Assembly (NCBI GenBank): GCA_044464225.1
Contig: JBIQLN010000003.1
Location: forward strand, 1 to 64,000
Reading direction: 5' to 3'
DNA length: 64,000 bases
DNA from: 66-474 sp044464225
GTDB lineage: Bacteria; Pseudomonadota; Gammaproteobacteria; Xanthomonadales; Rhodanobacteraceae
The translations under genes were made by a program, and so were the position numbers. Numbering within the stretch: the first letter of the stretch is position 1; every line of letters starts with the position of its first letter. This document shows, in pieces, positions 47,412 through 56,942 of this stretch. The notes below the pieces were generated by a model, which was given only the letters and a program-made list of their open reading frames with translations, was not told the origin of the DNA and ran no database searches.

Positions 47412-47774
47412 AACGCGCGCTGCAACGTCTCGATTGCTGCCGATGAAGGAAGCGGCAGGGAACCACTCGCAGGTTGATGCTGAGCGCAGCGAAGCCCAAC
47501 GATTTGCGACGCTTGTCGGGCTTCTCCCGGCGCAAGCCCGGGACCGGCCCAACCTGCAATGCCGGGTCGATTCGATCGACCCATAGCTTCGGGCTATGCC
47601 AACATTCGGGTTTTTCATTGGTGACCCATGCCGACGGTTGGTTACGATTGACGAATCCGGCCGGACAGGGGCTTTCCGGGGGCGAGGAGCAGCTGGTGCG
47701 CGCGATACACAATGTCGGCATGACACGTTTTTGCGGCGATACCGTGTCCGTCATGCGGCACGTCGCCTGATCCG
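47412..47774. other. Divergent intergenic region without a gene
   Basis: This 363-bp region separates the divergent aminotransferase and symporter genes. It holds GCTGAGCGCAGCGAAGCCCAA and CGGGCTTCTCCCGG with CGCAAGCCCGGG nearby, repeat-like arms of the kind scattered in GC-rich genomes. I see no convincing small gene; promoters for both genes must lie here but show no clear hexamers. Confidence 0.5.
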
Positions 47775-49283
47775 GTGCTCGACCTCGCCATCATCGTCAT
47801 CTACCTGATCGTCATTGCGGCGATCGGGTTGCGCATCAGCGGCCGGCAACGTTCCGCGACCGACTACTTCGTCGGCGAACGCAATCTGTCGTGGTGGGCG
47901 GTGTGTTTCTCGATCGTCGCTACCGAGACTTCGACGCTGACCGTGATCAGCGTGCCCGGAGTGGCTTACCTGGGTGCCTACGGTTTCGTCGAGCTGGCGT
48001 TCGGCTATCTGCTCGGGCGCACCCTCGTCGCGATCTTCCTGTTGCCGCTGTACGCGCGCGGCAACCTGGTCAGTGCCTATCAGTACCTCGGGTTACGTTT
48101 CGGGCCGAAGGTACAGGGGCTGGCCTCCGCGACGTTCCTGGTCACGCGCCTCCTGGCCGAAGGCGTGCGGTTATTCGCGTCCGCGATTCCGATTGCGTTG
48201 CTGCTCGCTGCCATCGGGGTGCACGCGACCTATCTGGAAATCATCGTGGTGCTGGCGGGGGTGACTGTCGCCTACACCTACATCGGCGGCATCCGCGCCG
48301 TGGTCTGGACCGACGCGATCCAGATGATGCTTTACCTCGGTGGCGCGCTCCTGAGCGTCGGCATCCTGCTGCACGGCACGTCGCTGGGCGACCTCCGCCA
48401 CGCGTTCGCGGCGGGCAAGTTCCAGGTCTTCGATTTCCACGCGCCGATCCTGACCAGCCCGTTCGCGTTCGTCGCCGCGATCTTCGGCGGCGCCGTGTTC
48501 ACGATGGCCTCGCACGGCGCCGACCAGCTCATGGTGCAGCGCATCCTGGCCTGCAGGAATCTTCGCGACAGCCGCAAGGCCATGGTCGGCAGCGCGGTGT
48601 TCGTGATGGCGCAATTCGCGCTGTTTTCGCTGGTCGGGACGCTGCTGTGGCTCAAGTTCGGTGGCCGCACGCCTGCGCAACTGGGCTTGAGCGGCCCCGA
48701 CGACCTGTTTCCGGAATTCATCATCCGCGGACTGCCGCCGGGCATATCGGGCCTGATGGTGGCCGGCATCCTCGGCGCGACGATGGGTTCGCTGTCGTCG
48801 GCCATGAACTCGATGTCCAATTCGACCCTCACCGACCTGATCCGCCTGTTCGGCCGCCGCGATTACGGCGACAAGGCCATGCTGCGCATCTCGCGGATCT
48901 CGACGCTGTTCTGGGCGGGTGCGCTGGTCGGTTTTGCCTCGATGTTCACCGACACCCACAGCCCCGTCGTGGTGCTGGGACTCGGCATCACCGGCTATAC
49001 CTACGGCGCGTTGCTCGGCGCGTTCCTGCTGGGCCTGCTGGTCAGGCGCGCCAACCAGCGCGACGGCGCGATCGCCTTCATCGCCACCGTGGTGCTCATG
49101 GCCGTGGTGGTGCTGGGGGTGAAGATCCACGGCCATGCCCTGGCGTTTCCGTGGTACGTGCCGATCGGCGTGGCGATCACGCTGCTGGTCGGCGGTGGGC
49201 TGTCACTAACCCATCCAAGGGTTTCCGCGGAGACCACTTCCGGCGAGCCGGTCGGTCGGCGGCGTGCGACCGAGCCGCAGTGA
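47775..49283 (+). CDS. Sodium:solute symporter (SSS family)
   Basis: The 502-residue protein has about 13 helices and the SSS signature regions: RSATDYFVGERNLSWWAVC near the start, SIVATETSTLTVISVPG, AYTYIGGIRAVVWTDAIQ and GLMVAGILGATMGSLSSAMN. SSS transporters bring in sugars, amino acids or organic acids with sodium. Position upstream of murA, a sugar kinase and murQ suggests an amino sugar, perhaps MurNAc or GlcNAc, but this is inferred. GTG at 47775 is used; no strong ribosome-binding site is seen. Confidence 0.85.
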   Translation: MLDLAIIVIYLIVIAAIGLRISGRQRSATDYFVGERNLSWWAVCFSIVATETSTLTVISVPGVAYLGAYGFVELAFGYLLGRTLVAIFLLPLYARGNLVSAYQYLGLRFGPKVQGLASATFLVTRLLAEGVRLFASAIPIALLLAAIGVHATYLEIIVVLAGVTVAYTYIGGIRAVVWTDAIQMMLYLGGALLSVGILLHGTSLGDLRHAFAAGKFQVFDFHAPILTSPFAFVAAIFGGAVFTMASHGADQLMVQRILACRNLRDSRKAMVGSAVFVMAQFALFSLVGTLLWLKFGGRTPAQLGLSGPDDLFPEFIIRGLPPGISGLMVAGILGATMGSLSSAMNSMSNSTLTDLIRLFGRRDYGDKAMLRISRISTLFWAGALVGFASMFTDTHSPVVVLGLGITGYTYGALLGAFLLGLLVRRANQRDGAIAFIATVVLMAVVVLGVKIHGHALAFPWYVPIGVAITLLVGGGLSLTHPRVSAETTSGEPVGRRRATEPQ

Positions 49284-49562
49284 CGGTTCCATGCGGATGA
49301 GGCAGTGGCGCCGGGACGCTGAATCCATGATGCCGATCACTACGCAATTCCCGGTTTTCTCCAGTAGGATGCCGGGAAAGTCGATGCGTGATTTTCCCGG
49401 CCGCCAGAACCGCGTGCGCGATCAGCGGTTTCATTTTCCAGTCGTTCCCGACGATCGAAAAATGCTGGCACGTCTCCGCGCCGGCCCGGGCTTTTGCACG
49501 CCGGGTTCAACGGCCGTGGGTCCGGGAGGGTTCGATCGCGAGGCGAAGTGAAAGAGGTCCAG

Positions 49563-50912
49563 ATGGATAAGTTTCTCATTGACGGCGGTGTGCAGCTTCG
49601 CGGCGACATCCGCGCCTCAGGCGCGAAGAACGCCGCACTGCCGATCCTTGCGGCTTCGTTGCTGACCGCGGAACCGCTGTGCCTTCGCAATATCCCGCAT
49701 CTGCAGGATATCGTGACGATGAACACGCTGCTGGCGCAGATGGGCGTCAAGCTGAGCCTCGGCAACAACATGCAACTGGATGTCGACGCCAGCGAAGTGC
49801 ACGCCTGCTTTGCGCCCTACGATCTGGTCAAGACCATGCGCGCGTCGATCCTGGTGCTGGGGCCGTTGCTGGCGCGCTTCGGCGAAGCCGACGTGTCGTT
49901 GCCGGGCGGCTGCGCGATCGGCGCGCGGCCCGTGGACCTGCACTTGCAGGGCCTGATGGCCATGGGCGCCGAGATCTCGGTGGAAGAGGGCTACATCAAG
50001 GCCCGCGCGAGCCGGCTCGTGGGTGCCGACATCCTGCTCGAGAAGGTGACGGTCACCGGCACCGAGAACCTGATGATGGCGGCGACGCTTGCGAAGGGGC
50101 GCACGGTCATCGCCAACGCCGCGCGCGAGCCCGAGATCGTGGACCTGGCGAATTGCCTGCAACGCATGGGCGCGCGCATCGAAGGCGCGGGCTCCAGCGT
50201 CATCACGGTCGAAGGCGTCGACCGGTTGCACGGCGCGTCTCATGACGTCCTGCCGGACCGGATCGAAACCGGGACCTACCTGGTCGCGGGCGCGATCACG
50301 CGCGGCAAGGTGCGCATCCACGATACGCAACCCAAGTTGCTGCTTGCGGTGCTGTCCAAGTTGCAGCATGCAGGTGCCCACATCGAACTCGGCGACGACT
50401 GGATCGAACTCGACATGCGCGGCCGCCGCCCCTGTGCCGTGGACATCACCACCTCCCCTTATCCCGGTTTTCCCACCGACATGCAGGCGCAGTTCTGCGC
50501 ACTGGACGCGGTCGCGGAAGGCTCGGGCGTGATCATCGAGAATCTGTTCGAGAACCGCTTCATGCATATCCTCGAATTGCAGCGGATGGGCGCCAAGGCC
50601 AAGATCGAAGGCAACACCGTCATCATCACCGGCTCCGAAAGCCTGACGGCCGCGCCGGTGATGGCCACTGATTTGCGCGCATCGGCCGGCCTGGTACTGG
50701 CCGCACTCGTGGCCGAAGGCACCACGGAAATCCGCCGCATCTACCACATCTACCGCGGCTATGAAGAAATCGAGGGCAAGTTGAAGCAGTTGGGCGCGTC
50801 GATCCGCAGCCTCGCCGACGACGAACGCAATACGCCCGCCGGCAACGACGCAGGGCCTGCAACCATTGGCCCGGGCGCCGCCGCGTCGACGTCATTGTCT
50901 ACTGCAAACTGA
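49563..50912 (+). CDS. murA: UDP-N-acetylglucosamine 1-carboxyvinyltransferase
   Basis: MurA adds enolpyruvate to UDP-GlcNAc, the first committed step of peptidoglycan synthesis. The product has the N-terminal GDIRASGAKNAALPILAA and the catalytic-cysteine loop LPGGCAIGARPVDLH. TENLMMAATLAKG and TDMQAQFCALD also belong to the family. At 449 residues it is ~25-30 longer than usual; the excess is a C-terminal tail rich in Ala, Gly, Ser and Thr after LKQLGASIRSLADDERN. AAAGAGG lies six bases before ATG 49563. It sits between a symporter and a sugar kinase/murQ pair, an unusual place for murA. Confidence 0.93.
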   Translation: MDKFLIDGGVQLRGDIRASGAKNAALPILAASLLTAEPLCLRNIPHLQDIVTMNTLLAQMGVKLSLGNNMQLDVDASEVHACFAPYDLVKTMRASILVLGPLLARFGEADVSLPGGCAIGARPVDLHLQGLMAMGAEISVEEGYIKARASRLVGADILLEKVTVTGTENLMMAATLAKGRTVIANAAREPEIVDLANCLQRMGARIEGAGSSVITVEGVDRLHGASHDVLPDRIETGTYLVAGAITRGKVRIHDTQPKLLLAVLSKLQHAGAHIELGDDWIELDMRGRRPCAVDITTSPYPGFPTDMQAQFCALDAVAEGSGVIIENLFENRFMHILELQRMGAKAKIEGNTVIITGSESLTAAPVMATDLRASAGLVLAALVAEGTTEIRRIYHIYRGYEEIEGKLKQLGASIRSLADDERNTPAGNDAGPATIGPGAAASTSLSTAN

Positions 50913-50932
50913 GCGTCCAGGCGTCATTCCCG

Positions 50933-51937
50933 GTGGGCGGGCCGCGTCGCGATTCCGAAGATCGAGGAAACACCTCGACGCAAATCGTGCTGGCCGTGGA
51001 TGTCGGCCGGACCGGCTGTCGCGCCGCGTTGTGGACCGGCGATACGGCAGAACCAGAATCCGTTGCGACGGGTGACGGCAGCCTCGGCTTGGGCGCCGCC
51101 AACGGTTCCGATGTCGCCGCCGCAACCATTCTTGCAGTCGTCGAGCCGCTGCTGAAGACACATGGCGTGAGTCGCGTAGACGCCGTCGGCGTAGGCACAC
51201 CCGGCGCCATGCATGCGCCTGAGTTGGCGCGTCGGTTGGCCGGGCAGCTTGCCCGCGCATTGCCGGCACGAATGGTCGCGGTGATGAGTGATGCGATTAC
51301 CTCGCATGCCGGGGCACTCGGCGGCGGACCCGGTGTCGTCCTGGCCGCGGGAACCGGTGCGGTGACCGTGGCGATCGGCACCGACGGGCGATTCCGGCGG
51401 GTGGACGGCTTGGGACCCTGGATCGGTGACGAGGGCAGTGGTTCGTGGCTTGGCCGCTGCGGACTGCAGGCGGCGGCGCGTGCCGGCGATGGCCGCGGTC
51501 GGACCACGACGCTGACCGAAGCCGCCGCCAGGCAATTCGGCTCGATCGGCGCACTCGTGGCGAAGCTCGGTTCCGACCCCAATCCCGCGCGCAGCATGGC
51601 GGCGTTTGCACCGGCCGTGGCCGAGGCCGCGCGCAATGGCGACCCGGTCGCCCTCCAGTTGGTCGAAGCGGCCGCGGCGGAGTTGGCCCGTTCGATGATT
51701 GCAGCCGCCGAAGTGCTGGATGCTTCCGGGCCTGTGGCCGCGGCCGTCATCGGCGGTCTGGTGAACCTCGGGCCGGTTCTCCTCGATCCGCTGCACGCGG
51801 CGCTCGAGCGGAGCGGCGCCAACCTGGATCTGCAGCCGGCGCAAGGTACATCCATCGATGGGGCCCGCCACCTTGCCCTTGTCGATGACAGCATCCACGA
51901 ACGATGGGTGGCGCGAGCAAAGGATAAAGACCCGTGA
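50933..51937 (+). CDS. BadF/BadG-type sugar kinase (GlcNAc/MurNAc kinase-like)
   Basis: The ~334-residue ASKHA-fold kinase has the phosphate-binding VLAVDVGRTGCRAALW, a second ATP site GVVLAAGTGAVTVAIG, and GLGPWIGDEGSGSWLGR, the sugar-site motif of N-acetylglucosamine kinase-like BadF/BadG proteins. AAVIGGLVNLG is the adenosine motif. It overlaps murQ by four bases (GTGA), so MurNAc is a likely substrate and the product would be MurNAc-6-phosphate; GlcNAc is the alternative. GTG at 50933 is the probable start; the first ~15 residues are not conserved. There is no resemblance to AnmK. Confidence 0.8.
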   Translation: MGGPRRDSEDRGNTSTQIVLAVDVGRTGCRAALWTGDTAEPESVATGDGSLGLGAANGSDVAAATILAVVEPLLKTHGVSRVDAVGVGTPGAMHAPELARRLAGQLARALPARMVAVMSDAITSHAGALGGGPGVVLAAGTGAVTVAIGTDGRFRRVDGLGPWIGDEGSGSWLGRCGLQAAARAGDGRGRTTTLTEAAARQFGSIGALVAKLGSDPNPARSMAAFAPAVAEAARNGDPVALQLVEAAAAELARSMIAAAEVLDASGPVAAAVIGGLVNLGPVLLDPLHAALERSGANLDLQPAQGTSIDGARHLALVDDSIHERWVARAKDKDP

Positions 51938-52866
51938 ACCCGTCCATGCACGAACCCGTGCAACAAGATACCGCGCTCGATGTCCTGGCCACCGAATCCG
52001 TTCGCGCGGACCTGGATGACCTCGACCGGCGCCCGGCCGACGCACTGGTACGCACGCTCGTTGAAGGCCAGCGTGCCGCGCAAGGCGCAGTCGAGGCGGC
52101 CGTCCCGGCGATCGCTGCCGCTGCGGAAGCGATCGCTGCGCGCATGCTGCAGGGAGGGCGTCTGTTCTATGTCGGCGCCGGCACGTCGGGTCGACTGGCC
52201 ATCCTCGACGCGTCCGAGTGTCCGCCGACGTTCAACACCCCGCCGGAATTGGTGGTCGCATTGATTGCAGGTGGTCCGGCCGCGGTACAGGAAGCCGTCG
52301 AAGGCGCCGAAGACGATGCCGAAGCCGGCGCGGCCGATCTGCGGGCGAAGGATCTCGGGCCGAACGATGCCGTGGTCGGCATCACGGCCTCGGGGCGCAC
52401 GCCGTACGTGATCGGCGCGTTGCGCCATGCGCGGGAGGCGGGGAGTTACACCGTCGCGATCGTCAACAATGCGCGGAGCGCATTGGCCGGGATCGCCGAC
52501 ACGGCGATCGAATTGTCGACGGGGCCGGAAGTCATCGCCGGGTCCACGCGGCTTTGCGCGGGCACCGCGCAGAAAATCGCGCTGAGCACGCTGTCGACCG
52601 CGGTCATGGTGCGGCTCGGCAAAACCTATGGCCCGTACATGGTCGATGTGCGGGCCACCAACGCGAAACTCCGCAGGCGCGCGTTGCGGATGGTCCAGCA
52701 GATCACCGGCGCCGACGAAACGGCCAGTGCCGCGGCACTCGAGGCGACGCAGGGACGGGTGAAACCCGCAGTCGTGATGCTGCTCGGCAAGTGCGATGCG
52801 GCCGAAGCCGAACGCAGGCTCGCGGTGGCGGGCGGAAGGGTGCGCGAGGCTTTGGCGAAGGTTTGA
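51934..52866 (+). CDS. murQ: N-acetylmuramic acid 6-phosphate etherase
   Basis: MurQ cleaves D-lactate from MurNAc-6-phosphate, giving GlcNAc-6-phosphate. The 310-residue SIS-domain protein starts DVLATESVRADLDDLDRRP. It has GRLFYVGAGTSGRLAILDAS, ECPPTFNTPPELV and GITASGRTPYVIGAL, then STGPEVIAGSTRL, all typical of MurQ. Coupled translation with the kinase indicates sequential action. No nagA or nagB gene is in the window to take the product further. Confidence 0.95.
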   Translation: MNPSMHEPVQQDTALDVLATESVRADLDDLDRRPADALVRTLVEGQRAAQGAVEAAVPAIAAAAEAIAARMLQGGRLFYVGAGTSGRLAILDASECPPTFNTPPELVVALIAGGPAAVQEAVEGAEDDAEAGAADLRAKDLGPNDAVVGITASGRTPYVIGALRHAREAGSYTVAIVNNARSALAGIADTAIELSTGPEVIAGSTRLCAGTAQKIALSTLSTAVMVRLGKTYGPYMVDVRATNAKLRRRALRMVQQITGADETASAAALEATQGRVKPAVVMLLGKCDAAEAERRLAVAGGRVREALAKV

Positions 52867-53001
52867 TGGCGTCGCGACGCAGGGCGATTCTCCGTCGTTC
52901 GCCGTCTTTGAACTTCGAACCCGTGCATTTTCGCCCGCGTCATCCTTGCGAGAGAGCGGGAACAAGGTGACTCTGCCGCAAGCCGCTTCGCAAAGCAAAA
53001 A

Positions 53002-55110
53002 TCATCGGTCCCCTTGTACTTCGCCCCGCGACAAGTCCGATCCACTGGATCCGTCTCCCTTCAGCGCCATGACCACCAGCTTTTCCACGGCGTCGACCAT
53101 TCGCAATTTGGTTGCCGCGGCCGGCTCGCGCGCCTGCAGGAAATCGGTGGTCGTTTGCCTGGCCCACGCTTGCGGCGCTGGCTGTTTCCGGTCGATGTAA
53201 TCGAGCGCCTGCAGGCCGATCTTCGACAGCGTCACCAGCGACTGCGCCAGTGGCTTGACCGGATGCAAGGCCGTTGCGGGTTCGATCAACGCCTCGAGCG
53301 CCGGATCGTTGGCGATCCATTGTTCGAGCTGTGCGCGAATCTGCTGCTCCGCCCCGGCATCGGGATGCTTCACGAAGCGATCAACCCGTTCATTGAACTG
53401 GATCGCGGCCCACGGGTTGGCCGTCGCGGCATCGGTGATCGAGGCGAGCGGCGAATGGATCGTGTAGTGGCCGGTCGCCATCCGCTGGTACCCGCGTACC
53501 GGTGAGATCACGTCGAGCAGGACCCGGAGGGGTTCGATGTCGTGCCGCCCCGTCAACTGGCGCAGCAGCACACCCTGGTTTCGGATCTGCGTCAGGCCGA
53601 GTTCTTCCAGTTGCAGGTTCACGCTGCGCAGGCGCTTGTACATCCACGGGACGTCGCGCACTTCCTGCGGTGACCACAGCCGCTCGGCGACGGCGGCGGC
53701 GGTGGGCCAGATGCGCGAATCGATCGTTTCCGGCCGCACCAGTTCGCTCCACATTTCGGCCTCGCCGCCGAGGATGTTGCGGCGGACCGAACGCGCGAGG
53801 CGCGTTCCCGGTGGAATGGGATCGTTGAGGTAGGCGTCCGAGGCCGGGTAGAGCAGATCGAGATAGTAGCCATTCGACAGGATCGCCCGATGGCCTTCGC
53901 GCGCGGCCTGGTACAGCGAATCCTTGCCGCGCCAGCTCTGGATGATCGCGCCTTTCTCCAGGCCCGGCTGCAGGATTTCGTCCCAACCTATGATTTGCTT
54001 GCCGTCGGCGGTGATCATCGCCGCGAGCTGCTGGATGAACCGGGTCTGCAGCGCGTCATTGGAGGTGATCGCAGGCTGCATGTAAGCCTGGATTGCCGGG
54101 TTGTTGGTCCACTGCCGGCCCGAGTTTTCGTCACCGCCAATATGGATGTAGGGCGCGGGAAAGAGGCCTGCCATCTCCTTGAAGAAGCGGCCGAGGAAAC
54201 GATACGTGTCCGGGTTGCTGGGGTCGAACGCCGGGTTCTCGCCGCCGAACCGCGTGTAGAGATGGTACGGGCCGGGCGCACTGGCGAGTTCCGGGTGGCT
54301 TACCAGCCAGCTCACGGCGTGCGCGGGCAAGTCGAACTCGGGCACGACGATGACGCCGCGGTCATCGGCATACCGGATGATGTGCCTGATCTGGGTCTGG
54401 GTGTAGTACTGGCCGTTCGAGCCGAGTTCGGTCAATTCCGGAAATACTTTGCTCTGGATGCGAAAACCCTGGTTGTCGCTCAGGTGCAGGTGCAGCACGT
54501 TCAACTTGACCGCCGCCATGCCGCGGATGTTGCGCTCGATCACCTCCACCGGTTCGAAGTGGCGTGCCACGTCGATCATCAGGCCGCGCCACTCGAAGCG
54601 CGGCTGGTCGCGGATGTCGACGGCGGGAAACCCATAGCCGTTCGAATCGGACTGCAGCAATTGCCGCAAGGTCTGTAGTCCGTGCAATGCACCAAGGCCA
54701 TCCTCCGCCGTCAGCACGGCATGGCCCGGATCGACGTGCAGGCTGTACGACTCGTCTTCGCCGATCTTGAGCACACCGGGACGATGCACGTGGATAACGA
54801 GCGCCGCCCGCGCGCTGCCGGAGTTGGCCGTTACCGCGTGCTGGTCGAACTCGATGCCCGAACGCCGCTGCAGGTGCTGCAGCAACCGGGTGGCGGCGTC
54901 GTACACGCGCTGGCCCGAGTCGCCGGTGACCGCAATATCGAATTGCGGAGTCAGCGCGAGGCGACCTCCGTGAAGCTGGACGTGTGCCGGCCATGGCATC
55001 AGGTTCATGCCGGATTGCTGCAACTGCGCCGGAACGCCATCGGCAAACGCCGGGGCAGAGGCGAGTGCAAGCAGGAACGCCAAGCCAAAAACCGGTATCG
55101 GTTTCGCCAT
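53002..55110 (-). CDS. Beta-N-acetylhexosaminidase, GH20
   Basis: The 702-residue exported enzyme begins with a signal peptide (MAKPIPVFGLAFLLALASAP) and a GH20b-like N-terminal domain (LMPWPAHVQLHGGRLAL). The catalytic barrel shows RGLMIDVARHF, LHLHLSDNQGFRI, and the catalytic Asp-Glu pair in HIGGDENSG. A C-terminal helical domain carries ~150 extra residues. It removes terminal GlcNAc or GalNAc from chitin, glycans or peptidoglycan fragments. GGAGG lies eight bases before ATG 55110. It lies 126 bp downstream of the second sulfotransferase gene on the same strand and is convergent with murQ. Confidence 0.9.
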   Translation of the reverse strand: MAKPIPVFGLAFLLALASAPAFADGVPAQLQQSGMNLMPWPAHVQLHGGRLALTPQFDIAVTGDSGQRVYDAATRLLQHLQRRSGIEFDQHAVTANSGSARAALVIHVHRPGVLKIGEDESYSLHVDPGHAVLTAEDGLGALHGLQTLRQLLQSDSNGYGFPAVDIRDQPRFEWRGLMIDVARHFEPVEVIERNIRGMAAVKLNVLHLHLSDNQGFRIQSKVFPELTELGSNGQYYTQTQIRHIIRYADDRGVIVVPEFDLPAHAVSWLVSHPELASAPGPYHLYTRFGGENPAFDPSNPDTYRFLGRFFKEMAGLFPAPYIHIGGDENSGRQWTNNPAIQAYMQPAITSNDALQTRFIQQLAAMITADGKQIIGWDEILQPGLEKGAIIQSWRGKDSLYQAAREGHRAILSNGYYLDLLYPASDAYLNDPIPPGTRLARSVRRNILGGEAEMWSELVRPETIDSRIWPTAAAVAERLWSPQEVRDVPWMYKRLRSVNLQLEELGLTQIRNQGVLLRQLTGRHDIEPLRVLLDVISPVRGYQRMATGHYTIHSPLASITDAATANPWAAIQFNERVDRFVKHPDAGAEQQIRAQLEQWIANDPALEALIEPATALHPVKPLAQSLVTLSKIGLQALDYIDRKQPAPQAWARQTTTDFLQAREPAAATKLRMVDAVEKLVVMALKGDGSSGSDLSRGEVQGDR

Positions 55111-55235
55111 TCGTTGAGCCTCCGCGATCATTCTCGCTGGGATTGCAGGATTGCAGACACACACGATCCAGTTCGAGGCCCACGACAGCAATCGGGATCC
55201 CCGCCGTTGCCCAGATGCCGTCAACCGCGCTGTCT

Positions 55236-56849
55236 TCATGGAAGCTGCACGCCGGCGTCTTGCAGGCGCTGCCGCAAACGATCCAGCTTGTCGCCGTAGC
55301 GCGCGCTGCGGGCACTGCCGCGATGCAGGGGCTGCCGCACTTGCGAGGCACTGGGCGTCAGCACCGCGCGCGCGGTCTTGTGGGGTTCGAGACAGGCGGG
55401 ATCGAAGGACAACCCGCAGAAATCCAGCATGCGGCGAATCACGCCTTCGGGATCGGCGACAAGTGCCTCGTACTCCAGATCGAACACCTGTGCCGGATAC
55501 TGCTCCAGCCAGAAACGCGACAGACGCAGGAAACCGGCGCAGTAATCGGCCAGGTCATCGAGGTCGCACGCGAAGCCGGCTTCTTCAGTGAAGCAATGGC
55601 GGTAGCATGCAAGGCAAGTCTCCACCGGGTCGCGCCGCACGATGATCACGCGCGCCGCCGGCATCATCGCCAATGCTGCGCCGACATGGCGCCAACCCGA
55701 GAGATTCTTGTCGGTGAAACGCGGGTTGGCGGTGCGCCAGCCTGCGGTTCGGGCAAGGTATTCTTGGCCGAGCCGGTGCCAATCCTCGGGCGTGGCATCA
55801 GATACCCATCGTGGAAACATCGAGCCGCGCCGCTGAGATTCCGCATGGATTGTCAGCGGCAAGTCATTGATTTCATTTGCGCCTTCCACCTGGGGGTGGG
55901 AAGCCAGGATCTGCTCGACCAGGGTCGATCCCGAACGTGGCATGCCGGTGACCAGTATCGCTTCGCTGCCGGCGGCCGCTTCGGGCGATGGCGAAATGGC
56001 ATGTGCAAAGGCGGCCCGGATCGCATCCACGAACCGGCGCTCTCCGGCGCTGTCCCACTTCACCCGCATGCTCGCGCGTTGCGACGCGTTGGCTTCGCGG
56101 AGCACTTCGAATGCGCGCGCATGATCACCCTGGTCCTCCAGGGCCTTCGCCAATGCGAAACCAAGCAGGTAACGCTCCCGCGCAGGCAGTCGGGTTTGTG
56201 CGAGGGCCCGCTGCAGGTGTGCGGCATCGGCCGCGTCCAGAACGGTATTCAGTGAAAGCCTGTACCAACCATCGGCGTTGTCCGGGTCGAGGCGCAGCAC
56301 TTCGCGGAACTCCGCCACCGCAGCGTCGACGCAACCCGATCCGGCGTAGGCTCGCGCCAGCGACATGCGCGCCTGGATCTGTCGCGGCTCGAGCGCCAGC
56401 GCCCGCTTCAGGGCCGTGACGGCTTCGTCGCCTTGTGCTTGTTGCCACAGCGCCTCGCCAAGGTTGAACCAGGGCGATGCCGATGCTGGCGCCAGTTCGC
56501 AGGCGTGCCGGAAGTGCTCCGCGGCTTCCCGGGCCTCGCCGAGCGAAAGCAGCGCGAGGCCGAGCTCGCTGCGCAGGAAAACATCCCCGGGCCACACGGC
56601 AAGCACGCTGCGGAAGCAATCGACGGCCCGGGTGTAATCGCCGCGGCTGCGCGCGACCATGCCCAGCATTCGCACCGCCCGTGGATCCCGCGGCGCCAGC
56701 GCCAGCACGTTGTTCAGTGATCGCTCGGCGGCGTCGAACTGCGCGGCTTCCCATTCATGTCGCGCCCTCGCCAGCAAGCGTCGGGCAACCGGCGAGAGCG
56801 GGGCTTCCGCCGCCGTCACGACCGGGCCGGTTTCCGTTTCGGAATTCAC
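55236..56849 (-). CDS. TPR-sulfotransferase, copy 2
   Basis: This is a paralog of the gene at 32646 with the same plan: ~six TPR units, then a sulfotransferase domain with PAPS loops GMPRSGSTLVEQILASHPQV and VRRDPVETCLACYRHCF. Stretches such as LSPVARRLLARARHEWEAAQ are nearly identical between the copies. GTG at 56849 (VNSETETGPV) is the likely start; the frame is open to 56900. It is cytoplasmic, with no signal peptide. It lies just downstream of receptor 2, repeating the receptor/sulfotransferase arrangement of copy 1. The acceptor is unknown. Confidence 0.85.
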   Translation of the reverse strand: MNSETETGPVVTAAEAPLSPVARRLLARARHEWEAAQFDAAERSLNNVLALAPRDPRAVRMLGMVARSRGDYTRAVDCFRSVLAVWPGDVFLRSELGLALLSLGEAREAAEHFRHACELAPASASPWFNLGEALWQQAQGDEAVTALKRALALEPRQIQARMSLARAYAGSGCVDAAVAEFREVLRLDPDNADGWYRLSLNTVLDAADAAHLQRALAQTRLPARERYLLGFALAKALEDQGDHARAFEVLREANASQRASMRVKWDSAGERRFVDAIRAAFAHAISPSPEAAAGSEAILVTGMPRSGSTLVEQILASHPQVEGANEINDLPLTIHAESQRRGSMFPRWVSDATPEDWHRLGQEYLARTAGWRTANPRFTDKNLSGWRHVGAALAMMPAARVIIVRRDPVETCLACYRHCFTEEAGFACDLDDLADYCAGFLRLSRFWLEQYPAQVFDLEYEALVADPEGVIRRMLDFCGLSFDPACLEPHKTARAVLTPSASQVRQPLHRGSARSARYGDKLDRLRQRLQDAGVQLP

Positions 56850-56890
56850 GTCGTCGCCCGGCCGACATTCAAGGCGCGACAGCTTACGTT

Positions 56891-56928
56891 GGGCGCGCAC
56901 CGGTTGTCAGCAGACCCGGTGCGCGCCC
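56891..56928. repeat. 13-bp perfect inverted repeat between receptor 2 and sulfotransferase 2
   Basis: GGGCGCGCACCGG (56891-56903) and CCGGTGCGCGCCC (56916-56928) are exact complements around a 12-base loop. On the minus strand the arm is followed by AACGTAAGC, not a T run, so it is a strong hairpin without the hallmark of an intrinsic terminator. It could protect the receptor mRNA end or lower read-through. Confidence 0.7.
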
Positions 56929-56942
56929 GGTTCATGGACGGA

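Noticed and set aside
47596..47808. Small plus-strand frame upstream of the symporter.
   Set aside because: No ribosome-binding site or family; it overlaps repeat-like DNA and the symporter start.
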